From Rhizobium sp. L1K21 (GTDB lineage Bacteria > Pseudomonadota > Alphaproteobacteria > Rhizobiales > Rhizobiaceae): DNA of 64,000 nucleotides. Positions 17,300 to 26,043 of the stretch are shown piece after piece (the first letter of the stretch is position 1; the number at the start of each line of letters is the position of its first letter). Under the pieces are notes generated by a model. The model was given only the letters and a program-made list of their open reading frames with translations, did not search any database and had not been told where the DNA came from. The translations under genes were made by a program, and so were the position numbers. The stretch spans positions 94,809-158,808 of the forward strand of contig NZ_JAMXLE010000009.1 in the NCBI RefSeq assembly GCF_024055895.1, given 5' to 3'.

Positions 17300-18106
17300 T
17301 TATTCGAAATAGAGGCTGACCGAGCCATAAGGCCCGAAGTCACCGACGATTGTATCTCCGTGGCGGGCCTCGATCGGACGGATGAATGACCCGGCGAGCA
17401 CGATTTGACCGGCCTCGATCCCCTCATCTCCATATTGCGCCAGCCGGTTGGCAAGCCAGGCAATACCACGCGCCGGCTGATTGAGCACACCCGCTCCGAG
17501 ACCAGTTTCCTCAACCTCGGCATTGCGCGAAACAATGGCGCCCATCCAGCGCATATCGATATCGTCTGGACGCACAGCACGCCCGCCGGTGACGATGCCC
17601 GCATTGGCGGCATTGTCGGAGATGGTATCGAAGACCGTGCGGGTCTTCTTCGTCTCCGGGTCGATGCGCAGGATGCGCGTGTCGAGAATTTCCAGCGCCG
17701 GTGTCACGTAATCGGTGGCGTTCAGCACGTCGAACACCGTGACATTGGGGCCTCTGAGCGGCGTTTTCATCACGAAAGCGATCTCGGCCTCGATGCGAGG
17801 CTGAATGAAACGGTCCTTCGGTACCGTGGCCCCGTCCTCAAACACCATATCGTCAAACAACACGCCGGAATCGGGGATGTTGATATTCAGCGCATATTGC
17901 ATCGCCTTGGAGGTCAGGCCGATCTTCCAGCCGATGACTTTGCGGCCATCAGCAATCTTCTTGTTCACCCATGCGCCCTGGATGGCATAGGCATCGTCCA
18001 TGTCGATGCCGGGATATTTCAGAGATAAGAGACCTGTCTGCACCCGCGTCCGTTCGGCTTCATCGAGCATGAGCGCGGCTGCCTGAATATCCTTTTTGTC
18101 CGGCAT
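17300..18106 (-). CDS. hpaH: 2-oxo-hept-3-ene-1,7-dioate hydratase
   Basis: A 268-residue hydratase of the HpaH/MhpD branch of the FAH superfamily. It adds water to 2-oxohept-3-enedioate, forming the substrate of HpaI. Metal-ligand acidic residues lie in IEAEIAFVMK near residue 107 and in PALEILDTR near residue 140; the C-terminal half has the typical LGAGVLNQPARGIAWLANRL stretch. The start at 18106 overlaps the stop of the FAH gene (TGATG), showing translational coupling. Confidence 0.93.
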   Translation of the reverse strand: MPDKKDIQAAALMLDEAERTRVQTGLLSLKYPGIDMDDAYAIQGAWVNKKIADGRKVIGWKIGLTSKAMQYALNINIPDSGVLFDDMVFEDGATVPKDRFIQPRIEAEIAFVMKTPLRGPNVTVFDVLNATDYVTPALEILDTRILRIDPETKKTRTVFDTISDNAANAGIVTGGRAVRPDDIDMRWMGAIVSRNAEVEETGLGAGVLNQPARGIAWLANRLAQYGDEGIEAGQIVLAGSFIRPIEARHGDTIVGDFGPYGSVSLYFE

Positions 18107-18975
18107 CAAAGCACCTCGTCGGCGATCGTGTTACTCAGAATGCCGATACCATCGGCCTCGACTTCGACAACATCACCCGGCTTCAGCCAGATTGGCGGAT
18201 CAAAGCGCGCACCGGCGCCGGTCGGTGTGCCGCACACGATGATATCGCCCGGCACAAGCGTTGCGAAGGTTGAAACGTAATTGATGATCTTGCGGAAGGA
18301 GAAGATCATGCGACTGGTGCGATCCGACTGGCGGACCTCACCGTTAACGCGGGTTTCCAGCTTGATGTCGGCGAGCTGGTTTTCGTCCTTATAGGGTATG
18401 ATCCAGGGACCGATGGAGCCTGTGCGGTCGAAATTCTTGCCCTGCGTCACATTGAACTTGGCATGACGAACCCAGTCACGGATCGTGCCTTCGTTGCAGA
18501 GCGAGAGGGCAGCAATGTGATCCAGCGCTTCGGATTCAGGAATGCGGCGGCCACCCTTCCCGATGACTATAGCGATTTCGCCTTCATAATCCAGCTGCGG
18601 GCTTTCCGGCGGACGGATCAGCGGCTGATTATGACCGGTGAAAGAACGCGGGAAACGGATGAACAGCGATGGGTTCGGGGGGGCCGCCTGTCCGTCCTTG
18701 TATTCCTCGTTGCGGTCGGGAAAGTTTACACCGACGCAGATGATCTTTTCCGGATGTGGCAGCGGAATTTCGAACTTGATTTCCGAGACCGGAAAATCCG
18801 CCTTTTGCCCTTCGAATTCTTTGGCAAGCTTCTCCAGCGCACCGTCTACGACCACTTCGAGAAGTGTCGGCCAGTTCGGGTAACGCGCCGAAATATCAAT
18901 CACGCCATCCTCCATGAGCAGGCCGTAGCCGTGGCGGCTGCCATTGGAAAAGCTGATAAATTTGGGATGAACCAT
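18106..18975 (-). CDS. hpaG: fumarylacetoacetate hydrolase family protein, likely 5-oxopent-3-ene-tricarboxylate decarboxylase/HHDD isomerase
   Basis: A 289-residue FAH-fold enzyme. In this operon it should decarboxylate 5-oxopent-3-ene-1,2,5-tricarboxylate and isomerise the product, as HpaG does. The metal-binding acidic cluster is LDYEGEIAIVIGKGGRRI near residue 125, and the fold's C-terminal KPGDVVEVEADGIG is present. It is about 290 residues long, while E. coli HpaG is a longer tandem-domain protein, so a single domain must perform the reaction or act as a dimer. The gene symbol rests on position and chemistry more than on sequence identity, since related FAH proteins act in other pathways. 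Confidence 0.82.
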   Translation of the reverse strand: MVHPKFISFSNGSRHGYGLLMEDGVIDISARYPNWPTLLEVVVDGALEKLAKEFEGQKADFPVSEIKFEIPLPHPEKIICVGVNFPDRNEEYKDGQAAPPNPSLFIRFPRSFTGHNQPLIRPPESPQLDYEGEIAIVIGKGGRRIPESEALDHIAALSLCNEGTIRDWVRHAKFNVTQGKNFDRTGSIGPWIIPYKDENQLADIKLETRVNGEVRQSDRTSRMIFSFRKIINYVSTFATLVPGDIIVCGTPTGAGARFDPPIWLKPGDVVEVEADGIGILSNTIADEVL

Positions 18976-18992
18976 GATCGTTTCCTCTATTC

Positions 18993-20447
18993 TCAGGCAA
19001 TGCCGCCAAGGCAGACATATTTGATTTCCATGAATTCCTCGATGCCATATTTCGAACCTTCGCGGCCAAGGCCGGAAAGCTTGACGCCGCCAAAGGGCGC
19101 TTCGGCGGTGGAGATCAAACCGGTATTCACACCAACCATGCCGTATTCCAGTGCCTCGGCGACACGAAATACACGAGAAAGGTCATTGGCGTAAAAATAA
19201 GAGGCCAGACCGAATTCGGTGTCGTTGGCCTGCGTAATTACATCGGCCTCGTCGGTGAAACGGAAAAGCGGGGCCAGAGGACCAAAGGTCTCTTCCCTCG
19301 CCACAGCCATATCAGGGGTGACGTCGGCAATCACCGTTGCCTCGAAAAATGTGCCCCCCAGCGCATGACGATTACCGCCGCGAACGATCTTGCCGCCTTT
19401 GGACACCGCGTCGGAAATATGTTCCTCGACCTTTTCCAGAGCGGCAACATCGATCAATGGTCCAAGGATCACGCCCTCGTCAAAACCATTGCCGGTCTTC
19501 AGATTGCCAACGGCAGCAGCCAACTTTGCCGCGAAAGCCCCATAGACGCCGTCCTGAACATAAAGGCGGTTGGCACAAACGCAGGTCTGACCGTTATTGC
19601 GGAATTTGGCGATCAGTGCGCCCTCGACAGCTGCGTCGAGATCGGCATCGTCAAACACTATGAAGGGTGCATTGCCGCCAAGCTCAAGACCGAGCTTTTT
19701 CACCGTCGGCGCACATTGCTTGTAGAGTTCCGAGCCGATTTCGGTCGAGCCTGTGAAAGTCAGCTTGCGCACGATCGGGTTTGATGTCATTTCGCCGCCG
19801 ATTTCACGCGCCGAGCCAGTGATCACCGAAAAGAGGCCGGAAGGAAGGCCCGCGCGCTCACCTAGAATGGCAAGGGCAATTGCCGAGAAGGGCGTCTGTG
19901 AGGCTGGTTTCAGGACCATGGCGCAACCGGCTGCAAGTGCCGGCCCGGCCTTGCGGGTGATCATCGCATTGGGAAAATTCCAAGGCGTGATGGCCGCAAC
20001 GACACCAATAGGCTGTTTCATTACGAGGATGCGCTTGTCCACCTGGTGGCCCGGAATGATGTCGCCGTAAACGCGGCGGGCTTCTTCGGCAAACCATTCA
20101 ATGAAGCTTGCGCCATAGGCAATTTCGCCCTTGGCCTCGGCCAATGGCTTGCCCTGTTCGAGGGTCAAAATAGCGCCCAGATCATCCTGGTTCACCATCA
20201 TCAGCTCAAACCATTTGCGCAGGATCTGCGACCGCTCTTTGGCTGTGCGCTTGGCCCATGCCTTTTGTGCGACCTCGGCGGCTTCGATTGCCGTACGGGC
20301 TTCTTCAGCACCGAGATTGGGCACGATACCGATGAGATCGCCGGTGGCAGGGTTGGTTACCTTGATCGCGGTCGCCAGTTCGGCTTCTACCCATTGGCCT
20401 CCAATGAGGGCCGCTTCGCGAAAAAGGGAAGGGTCTTTCAGTTTCAT
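18993..20447 (-). CDS. gabD: NAD(P)-dependent succinate-semialdehyde dehydrogenase
   Basis: A 484-residue aldehyde dehydrogenase of the GabD type. It oxidises succinic semialdehyde, a product of HpaI, to succinate for the TCA cycle. Visible motifs are ITPWNFPNAM, FTGSTEIGSELYK, the catalytic Glu in LELGGNAPF and the catalytic Cys in GQTCVCANR. The C-terminus has PFGGVKLSGLGREG, the usual family end. It sits between the FAH gene and the SnoaL-like gene in the hpa operon, so it probably serves this pathway rather than GABA catabolism. Confidence 0.9.
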   Translation of the reverse strand: MKLKDPSLFREAALIGGQWVEAELATAIKVTNPATGDLIGIVPNLGAEEARTAIEAAEVAQKAWAKRTAKERSQILRKWFELMMVNQDDLGAILTLEQGKPLAEAKGEIAYGASFIEWFAEEARRVYGDIIPGHQVDKRILVMKQPIGVVAAITPWNFPNAMITRKAGPALAAGCAMVLKPASQTPFSAIALAILGERAGLPSGLFSVITGSAREIGGEMTSNPIVRKLTFTGSTEIGSELYKQCAPTVKKLGLELGGNAPFIVFDDADLDAAVEGALIAKFRNNGQTCVCANRLYVQDGVYGAFAAKLAAAVGNLKTGNGFDEGVILGPLIDVAALEKVEEHISDAVSKGGKIVRGGNRHALGGTFFEATVIADVTPDMAVAREETFGPLAPLFRFTDEADVITQANDTEFGLASYFYANDLSRVFRVAEALEYGMVGVNTGLISTAEAPFGGVKLSGLGREGSKYGIEEFMEIKYVCLGGIA

Positions 20448-20510
20448 TTCAGGCTTCCGGCAAATCTCAATTTTCAGAATGGGCGGTCGATCAGCCGCCG
20501 CCCGATTTTG

Positions 20511-20996
20511 TTACTTACCGACTGTCGGATCCGGATCTTCCGAATACCAATGTTCTGCCAGTTTGCCGTTTTCGCAACGGAAGATGTCATAGTAGTGGAA
20601 ATCGAAAGCCTTGCCTTTGTCAGGACCGGCATCCCAGTGACCGGTATCGTGAGCGCGCAATGCGGCGAACATCTCGTCGCCCACAATGCTGACAATCTCG
20701 GTTTTGTAGTCCGACTGGGCTTCCGGGAAATCCTTACCCGGGCCTGTCGGTGGCGTCGCAAACACGCCACGCCACGTGTCTACCCATTCGGAAATGGGCG
20801 GCTGTGGCGGAGCAACGTGCTGGATGTAGTTCGGCGAGAGATAATCCATCGCCACATCAGCATTGCGTTTATCAAAGACGTTGATCCAGAAGGCACGTGT
20901 CAACGCGACGCAGGACGCTTCATCAGCGGCCTGAGCTACGGCAAACGAATTCAGAAGTGCGGCGAATGCAGCACCCAAAGAAAGATATTTTTTCAC
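20511..20996 (-). CDS. exported SnoaL-like/NTF2-fold protein
   Basis: A 161-residue protein with a clear signal peptide (KKYLSLGAAFAALLNSFAVAQAA) followed by an NTF2-like domain (AFWINVFDKRNADVAMDYLSPNYIQH near residue 25 of the mature region; DIFRCENGKLAEHW near the end). I choose the GTG at 20996 because GAGGA lies four bases upstream and the result is a normal signal sequence; the frame can start at 21035. Its role in the hpa operon is not known. It could bind or isomerise an aromatic ligand in the periplasm. Confidence 0.75.
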   Translation of the reverse strand: MKKYLSLGAAFAALLNSFAVAQAADEASCVALTRAFWINVFDKRNADVAMDYLSPNYIQHVAPPQPPISEWVDTWRGVFATPPTGPGKDFPEAQSDYKTEIVSIVGDEMFAALRAHDTGHWDAGPDKGKAFDFHYYDIFRCENGKLAEHWYSEDPDPTVGK

Positions 20997-21031
20997 GCTA
21001 GTCCTCACGGTTTCAAGTTGAAGCAGCTTTA

Positions 21032-22012
21032 TCAAGGCGCGATGATCGGCTGCGCCTTGAGATCGGATTCGCGTGCCGGCGTGCCTGCAAAGAGGCTGCC
21101 ATGCTCAAACCATGAACGCGGTGCAGGCGCGCCCCAAAGCGTCTGGCGCTGCGGGTCCTTGAGATCCCACTTGATTGGTTCCAGATCCGGGTCGACGGTC
21201 TGGTAATCCGAGCAGTAGATTTCGATGCGATGACCATCCGGATCCAGGATATAAAGGAAAAAGGCGTTGGAAATGCCATGACGGCCCGGTCCACGCTCGA
21301 TATTTGCCACCCAACCCGTCGTCGACATCAGGTCGAGAAGGTCGATGATGTTGAGCGGGGTCGGAACCCAGAACGCGGTGTGGTGCAGGCGCGGACCGGT
21401 GCCATTGGTAAAGGCGATATCGTGAACGCCACCCTTGCGGTGCGTCCATGCTGCCCAGAGGCGGCCGGTTTCCTCATCTGCTGTGTATTCCGTCACGCGG
21501 AAGCCGATCTCATTATAGAAAGCAACCGATTCATCGACATTCGGTGAGAAGCAGTTGAAGTGGTCGATGCGCAGCGGCTTTACGCCCCGGTAGAGCGCAT
21601 ATTGCTGATGAATCGGCGGCAGGCGATCCATCTTGGAATAAAATTCCAGCGGCGTACCATGCGGGTCGCACGTGCGGAAGGTGCGCGCCTGATAGGGACG
21701 CTCGACCCACTCCACACCGAGACCCTTCCCGTCGAAGAAATGTGCGGCCTTGTCGAGGTCTTCTTCAGAGTAGACCTTGAAGCCCAGATCGCGGGCTTCT
21801 GACACTTCGGATTTGCGCAAGACAATGCAGTGGTGACCACGTTCTTCCATGGCGCGCAGATAAATAGCATCGGATGTTTCATCCGTTACCTGCAGTCCGA
21901 GTGTATCAACATAGAAGGCACGGGATCTGGCAAGATCCTTTACGCCAAACTCGACATGGCTCAAACGAACAATATTGAATGGCGGATATAGGTTGGGAGC
22001 TGGCAGGGGCAT
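21032..22012 (-). CDS. VOC-family homoprotocatechuate 2,3-dioxygenase (type I extradiol)
   Basis: A 326-residue vicinal-oxygen-chelate dioxygenase with two tandem domains. It resembles the Brevibacterium/Arthrobacter homoprotocatechuate 2,3-dioxygenases throughout, including IERGPGRHG and LYILDPDGHRIEIY. The iron ligands are readable as His151, His211 and Glu264, with His197 and Tyr254 as second-sphere residues. It should open the ring of 3,4-dihydroxyphenylacetate next to the hydroxyls. The ATG at 22012 has GGAAAG upstream; the longer frame overlaps hpaD. The neighbouring LigB-type hpaD catalyses the same reaction, so this one may be redundant or accept a different catechol. Confidence 0.85.
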   Translation of the reverse strand: MPLPAPNLYPPFNIVRLSHVEFGVKDLARSRAFYVDTLGLQVTDETSDAIYLRAMEERGHHCIVLRKSEVSEARDLGFKVYSEEDLDKAAHFFDGKGLGVEWVERPYQARTFRTCDPHGTPLEFYSKMDRLPPIHQQYALYRGVKPLRIDHFNCFSPNVDESVAFYNEIGFRVTEYTADEETGRLWAAWTHRKGGVHDIAFTNGTGPRLHHTAFWVPTPLNIIDLLDLMSTTGWVANIERGPGRHGISNAFFLYILDPDGHRIEIYCSDYQTVDPDLEPIKWDLKDPQRQTLWGAPAPRSWFEHGSLFAGTPARESDLKAQPIIAP

Positions 22013-22074
22013 TTTCTTTCCAATTCGGTTATTTTGGCGAGAGCCCATATCCCTCGCCATTTTCATTTTCCGTT

Positions 22075-22929
22075 TTATTGAACAGGGAAAATCACGTTGG
22101 TCTGCCCGGTGCCGGACGAGGGGAAATATTCGGTGACGACTTCGCACTTCTGGCGATAGTTGTCCCAGCCAAGCGCCCCGTAGAGCATCGCAGTATCATG
22201 CATGGAGCCTTCACCGCAGCAAAAGCTGGCATATTCCGGCAGCATCTTCAGGAAGGTTGCGTGGTCGCCATTCTTCCACATTTCCAGCACGTGCAGGTCC
22301 ATCTGACGGTTGAATTCCGAGCTGATCGTGAAAGTGCCGTTGTTGGCTGCATAGTCCTTGTTCGGCCAGATCTTGTGCGAAAGCGAGCCGGACGCAACGA
22401 GGAGAACCTTGCTGTCGCTCGCCTCAACCGCCTTGCGGATCGCCTCGCCGATCACCCGGCTTTCGTCATGGCTGTGCACCGTGCACCATGCGGCGACAGA
22501 CACGACCTTCATGTTGTGCTCGCGGCTCATGAAGCGCATGGGCACCAATGTGCCGTACTCCATTTCGAGGCTGTCGAGATGATGAGCGAGCGTATAAACG
22601 CCCATATCCGATGCAGTCTTTGCGATTGCATCACCGAGCTGAGGATTACCTACGTATTCGTATTCCATGTCCCTGATAAACTGGGGAAACTCATTCGAAG
22701 TGAAAAGACCTTTAAAATGGTCATTCGCGTTGATGTGAAAGCCGGCATTGATCACCCAATGGGTGTCGCAGATTACCACGGTATCGGCACCGAGCGCTTT
22801 GGCGCGGCGAGCGATCTCGAGATGACCATCGATAGCGGCCTGGCGCTTGCCTTTGACAGGCCCGTCCTGCTCCGACATCAACATGGTCGGCACATGCGTG
22901 CATTTTGCAGCTAGAACAATCTCACCCAT
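22075..22929 (-). CDS. hpaD: 3,4-dihydroxyphenylacetate 2,3-dioxygenase (LigB/class III extradiol)
   Basis: A 284-residue class III extradiol dioxygenase, close in length and sequence pattern to E. coli HpaD (283 residues). It cleaves homoprotocatechuate to 5-carboxymethyl-2-hydroxymuconate semialdehyde using Fe(II). Conserved pieces include AAKCTHVPTM with His12, DTHWVINAGFHIN near residue 55, ASGSLSHKIW near residue 180 and EYFPSSGTGQTN at the end. The ATG at 22929 has a perfect AGGAGG site. It is followed about 60 bases later by the unrelated VOC dioxygenase gene, which catalyses the same step. Confidence 0.93.
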   Translation of the reverse strand: MGEIVLAAKCTHVPTMLMSEQDGPVKGKRQAAIDGHLEIARRAKALGADTVVICDTHWVINAGFHINANDHFKGLFTSNEFPQFIRDMEYEYVGNPQLGDAIAKTASDMGVYTLAHHLDSLEMEYGTLVPMRFMSREHNMKVVSVAAWCTVHSHDESRVIGEAIRKAVEASDSKVLLVASGSLSHKIWPNKDYAANNGTFTISSEFNRQMDLHVLEMWKNGDHATFLKMLPEYASFCCGEGSMHDTAMLYGALGWDNYRQKCEVVTEYFPSSGTGQTNVIFPVQ

Positions 22930-23013
22930 AGTCTTCCTCCTTGGGGCCTCCATCATGGTGCAGGTCACGGACTGTCCTGCACCCTTGCCGGTAAATCGTG
23001 TTCGATGCGACGC

Positions 23014-24528
23014 TCAGCCACCAAGTTTGAGAATGTGATGAGCGCTTGTCGCGAACGCGACGTTCTTCGTTTCCATGTAGAAATCGAATGACCAGTCACC
23101 GCCGTCGCGGCCGATGCCAGAATTCTTCACCCCACCGAACGGTGTCGGTAGATGACGTACATTTTCGGAATTAACCCAGATCATCCCAGCTTCAAGATGC
23201 TCGGTGAAGCGGAACGAGCGGGTGACATCCGACGTCCACAGATAGCCGGTCAGGCCGTATTGAACGTCGTTTGCAAGGGCCAGAGCCTCATCTTCATCCT
23301 TGAACGGAATTGCCGTCAGCACAGGGCCGAAGATTTCTTCCTGGGCAATGCGCATCTTGTTGTTTGCGCCGGTGAAGAGGGTCGGCGAAACGTAGCAGCC
23401 GCCGCCGGGACCATCGAACTTCGCGCCACCTGCGGCAATTGTTGCACCTTCGGATTGGCCAATGCCGATATATTCCAGAACCTTTTTCTCATGAACCGGA
23501 TGAACCAGCGGACCGACGACCGTTTCGGGATCGAGCGGATGGCCAACCTTGATGCGCTTGGCGCGCTCGGCCACCATGGCGGTGAACTTGTCATAGATCG
23601 TTTCTTCGACCAGAAGCCGCGATGAGGAGGTGCAACGCTCGCCATTCAGCGAATAGATCATGAAGACGGCAGCGTCAGCAGCGCGCTCCAGATCGGCATC
23701 GGCAAAGACGATGCAGGGATTCTTGCCGCCAAGCTCGAAGTGAACCCGCTTCAGCGTGTCGGCGCCCTGCTTCATGATCATCGAACCGGTGCGGCTTTCG
23801 CCAACAAAGCCTATGGCCTTGATCAACGGGTGCTCGGTCAGCGCGCGGCCAGCATCCTCGCCCATGCCATTGACGAGGTTCCAAACCCCCTTCGGCAAAC
23901 CGGCATCCTCGGCGATTTCAACCAGCAAACGCGCCGTCAACGGCGAAAATTCGGCCGGCTTGTGAACAATCGTGCAGCCAGCCGCCAGCGCAGGCGCAAT
24001 CTTCCAGGTTGACAGCATGAAGGGCGTGTTCCACGGCGTGATCACGCCGACAGGGCCAATTGGCCCACGCGACGTTATGTTAACCTGACCCGGCGCGCGG
24101 ATGGCCTTGCCATCGCGAGCTTCCGGCGCGCGGTCAGCAAAGAAACGGAAATTTTCAGCGCCGCGAAGGGCGGCTTTGGCCATGAACTTCAGCGACTGTC
24201 CCGTGTCCATGCATTCAACGAAGGCAATTTCCTCGGCGCGTGCGACAATCGCGTCAGCAACCTTGTGGAGGATCTTCTTGCGCTCTTCACCGGGCATTGC
24301 CGCCCATGCCGGAAACGCGGACTTGGCTGCCTTCGCAGCCCGGTCGATATCCTCGCCCTTGCCGCGCGCGATGGTCGCAAGCGTCTTGAGGTCGACCGGA
24401 GAAATCGTCTCGAATGTAGAACCATCAGCAGCAGGCACGTCTTCACCGCCAATACGGTTCATGACGACGCCTTCGAATTGCTTCAGATAGGCCTTGGCCT
24501 TTTCGATATTCTCTGCGAGTTTTGACAT
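23014..24528 (-). CDS. hpaE: 5-carboxymethyl-2-hydroxymuconate semialdehyde dehydrogenase
   Basis: A 504-residue aldehyde dehydrogenase. It oxidises the ring-cleavage semialdehyde to 5-carboxymethyl-2-hydroxymuconate with NAD. ALDH motifs are present: ITPWNTPFML, VGESRTGSMIM, the catalytic Glu in FELGGKNPC and the catalytic Cys in LNGERCTSSSR. The C-terminus reads PFGGVKNSGIGRDGGDW, as in HpaE. The frame extends to 24561, but the ATG at 24528 has AAGGAG upstream. It lies between hpaF and hpaD. Confidence 0.93.
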   Translation of the reverse strand: MSKLAENIEKAKAYLKQFEGVVMNRIGGEDVPAADGSTFETISPVDLKTLATIARGKGEDIDRAAKAAKSAFPAWAAMPGEERKKILHKVADAIVARAEEIAFVECMDTGQSLKFMAKAALRGAENFRFFADRAPEARDGKAIRAPGQVNITSRGPIGPVGVITPWNTPFMLSTWKIAPALAAGCTIVHKPAEFSPLTARLLVEIAEDAGLPKGVWNLVNGMGEDAGRALTEHPLIKAIGFVGESRTGSMIMKQGADTLKRVHFELGGKNPCIVFADADLERAADAAVFMIYSLNGERCTSSSRLLVEETIYDKFTAMVAERAKRIKVGHPLDPETVVGPLVHPVHEKKVLEYIGIGQSEGATIAAGGAKFDGPGGGCYVSPTLFTGANNKMRIAQEEIFGPVLTAIPFKDEDEALALANDVQYGLTGYLWTSDVTRSFRFTEHLEAGMIWVNSENVRHLPTPFGGVKNSGIGRDGGDWSFDFYMETKNVAFATSAHHILKLGG

Positions 24529-24590
24529 GTCATTCTCCTTGAGCGGGCGCGGCGGCATCAAGCCCGCATATTCAGTTTCTGATCGTTTCG

Positions 24591-24980
24591 TTATTTCTGC
24601 CCGCGTATTCGCGGATGAATGGCATTCATTTTCCAGCTGAGCGCCGGATCGATCTCGCGGACCTCCAGCGAAAGCATGAAATGCGGCGTTTCGAACAACT
24701 TGGCCAAATGCGTGCGGACTGCGGCAAAAATTGCCTCACCCGCCTGTTTTTTCTCTGCGGCGCTACGCCCGTGACCAATGCGGAAGGACATGTCGATGAA
24801 CGCATTTTCCGGCAGAAGATCGGCAATTGCGTAGGCTTCGGAGCGGAGAGCCCGCACCCGCACAGCACCCAATTCAAACAGGCCAGTCGATAAAATCGAT
24901 TCCTGCACTACCCTTGCCAGAACCTGAAAATCGACCAAGCCGTCGAGATTAGCCGAATATTCCATACTGAGATGAGGCAT
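24591..24980 (-). CDS. hpaF: 5-carboxymethyl-2-hydroxymuconate delta-isomerase
   Basis: A 129-residue tautomerase-superfamily isomerase. It converts 5-carboxymethyl-2-hydroxymuconate to its oxo isomer before decarboxylation. The protein begins MPHLSMEYSANL, so Pro1 is free after Met removal to act as the catalytic base, and the conserved SFRIGHGRSAAEKK segment lies near residue 85. The length matches HpaF/HpcD. It is the first gene of the hpa operon, directly downstream of the HpaR-type palindrome. Confidence 0.93.
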   Translation of the reverse strand: MPHLSMEYSANLDGLVDFQVLARVVQESILSTGLFELGAVRVRALRSEAYAIADLLPENAFIDMSFRIGHGRSAAEKKQAGEAIFAAVRTHLAKLFETPHFMLSLEVREIDPALSWKMNAIHPRIRGQK

Positions 24981-25002
24981 CCTCCCCCTCCTCTGTGCCT
25001 TT

Positions 25003-25018
25003 ATTTAACATGTTAAAT
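25003..25018. promoter_or_regulatory. perfect 16-bp palindrome, candidate HpaR operator
   Basis: ATTTAACATGTTAAAT is a perfect palindrome in the short gap between the divergent hpaF and hpaR genes, 23 bases upstream of the hpaF start. MarR-type repressors bind such AT-rich palindromes. It can control both directions. Confidence 0.75.
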
Positions 25019-25082
25019 TGTTATTGGTTGATGTCAAGGAGAATATCTGGGATTTTTGAGATGCATTGCATTCGCCGAATAC

Positions 25083-25565
25083 ATGACGCATAGAGCAAGC
25101 ATGAATGAGAACGCGAAAAAGGCCGGCATGGCGCCTGACGCACTGCTGCCACGCAACACAAAGCGGTCGTTACCTATTGCGCTCTTGCGGGCGCGGGAAG
25201 CTGTGATGGAAAGCTTCCGCCCTATGCTCGCCGCGCATGACGTGACTGAGCAGCAATGGCGCGTGATCCGAATTCTCGGAGAGCAAGGTGTCATTGACGC
25301 ATCTGAAATGGCCGACAGGGCCTTCATTCTGGCTCCAAGCCTCACCCGTATTATCCGTACTCTGGAAGAGCGTGGCTTGATCCATAAGCGGAAGGACCAT
25401 AAGGACGGCCGCCGTGTTCTTCTCGAGATCACGCCCGCAGGCATTGACATCATCTATAAGGTGATGCCGGAAAGCCGTGTTATCTACGAGCGGCTGGAAC
25501 AACGGTATGGGCATGACAAACTCGAGTTGTTGCTCGACATGCTTAATGAGCTGGCAAACGGCTGA
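25083..25565 (+). CDS. hpaR: homoprotocatechuate operon regulator, MarR family
   Basis: A MarR-family repressor of about 160 residues, similar to E. coli HpaR in the winged-helix core: LPIALLRAREAVMESFRPML, then VTEQQWRVIRIL, and APSLTRIIRTLEERGLIHKRKD with the wing DGRRVLLEITPAG. It likely represses the divergent hpa operon until an aromatic effector binds. The start is uncertain: ATG at 25083 or 25101, or a TTG at 25056 that is nearer to the AAGGAG at 25036. Confidence 0.87.
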   Translation: MTHRASMNENAKKAGMAPDALLPRNTKRSLPIALLRAREAVMESFRPMLAAHDVTEQQWRVIRILGEQGVIDASEMADRAFILAPSLTRIIRTLEERGLIHKRKDHKDGRRVLLEITPAGIDIIYKVMPESRVIYERLEQRYGHDKLELLLDMLNELANG

Positions 25566-25589
25566 ACAAAGAGCTCCGCGGCAGCAGGA

Positions 25590-25961
25590 TTGCCAGGCAC
25601 CCGGCCTTTCCTGGGTCAGGAAAACGACCCCGCCGTATTGGCCATGGCCGCCACGCTTCTATGGTTTGCCATTGCGCATCAGTATTTCAAAGGCTCGCAA
25701 AATATTTGCGTTGGCCTGCTATGCGGGCTTGGCAACACCAAGGCGGGTTTCACAAACACGCTGGTTGGCTATTGGATGATTGGCATACCCGCGATGGCCT
25801 TATGTGCCTACGTGCTCAACTGGCAAAGCTATGGCGTCTGGTTTGGTCTATGCCTTGGCTTCGGCGCAACCAGCCTGCTTTTGTGGCGGCGGTTTATTAC
25901 CGAGCTGCATTCAAGTCGGACTGTTCACGATCAAGCCGCCGTTTCGCGTATAGCATCATAA
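25590..25961 (+). pseudogene. C-terminal remnant of a MATE-family efflux transporter (NorM-like)
   Basis: About 120 codons whose translation matches only the last quarter of a MATE transporter: DPAVLAMAATLLWFAIAHQ, ICVGLLCGLGNTKAGFTNTL and YWMIGIPAMALCAYVL, with about three hydrophobic helices. The preceding nine helices are absent and the join lies just after hpaR. No ribosome site is seen. I read it as a decayed, truncated gene. Confidence 0.75.
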
Positions 25962-26043
25962 CAGCCAGCAGGTGCCGGTTTGCACCCAATGAACCCGGCT
26001 CCTGAAACAGATATTCCTCCTTTGTGAAAAACCTTCTTGAAAT

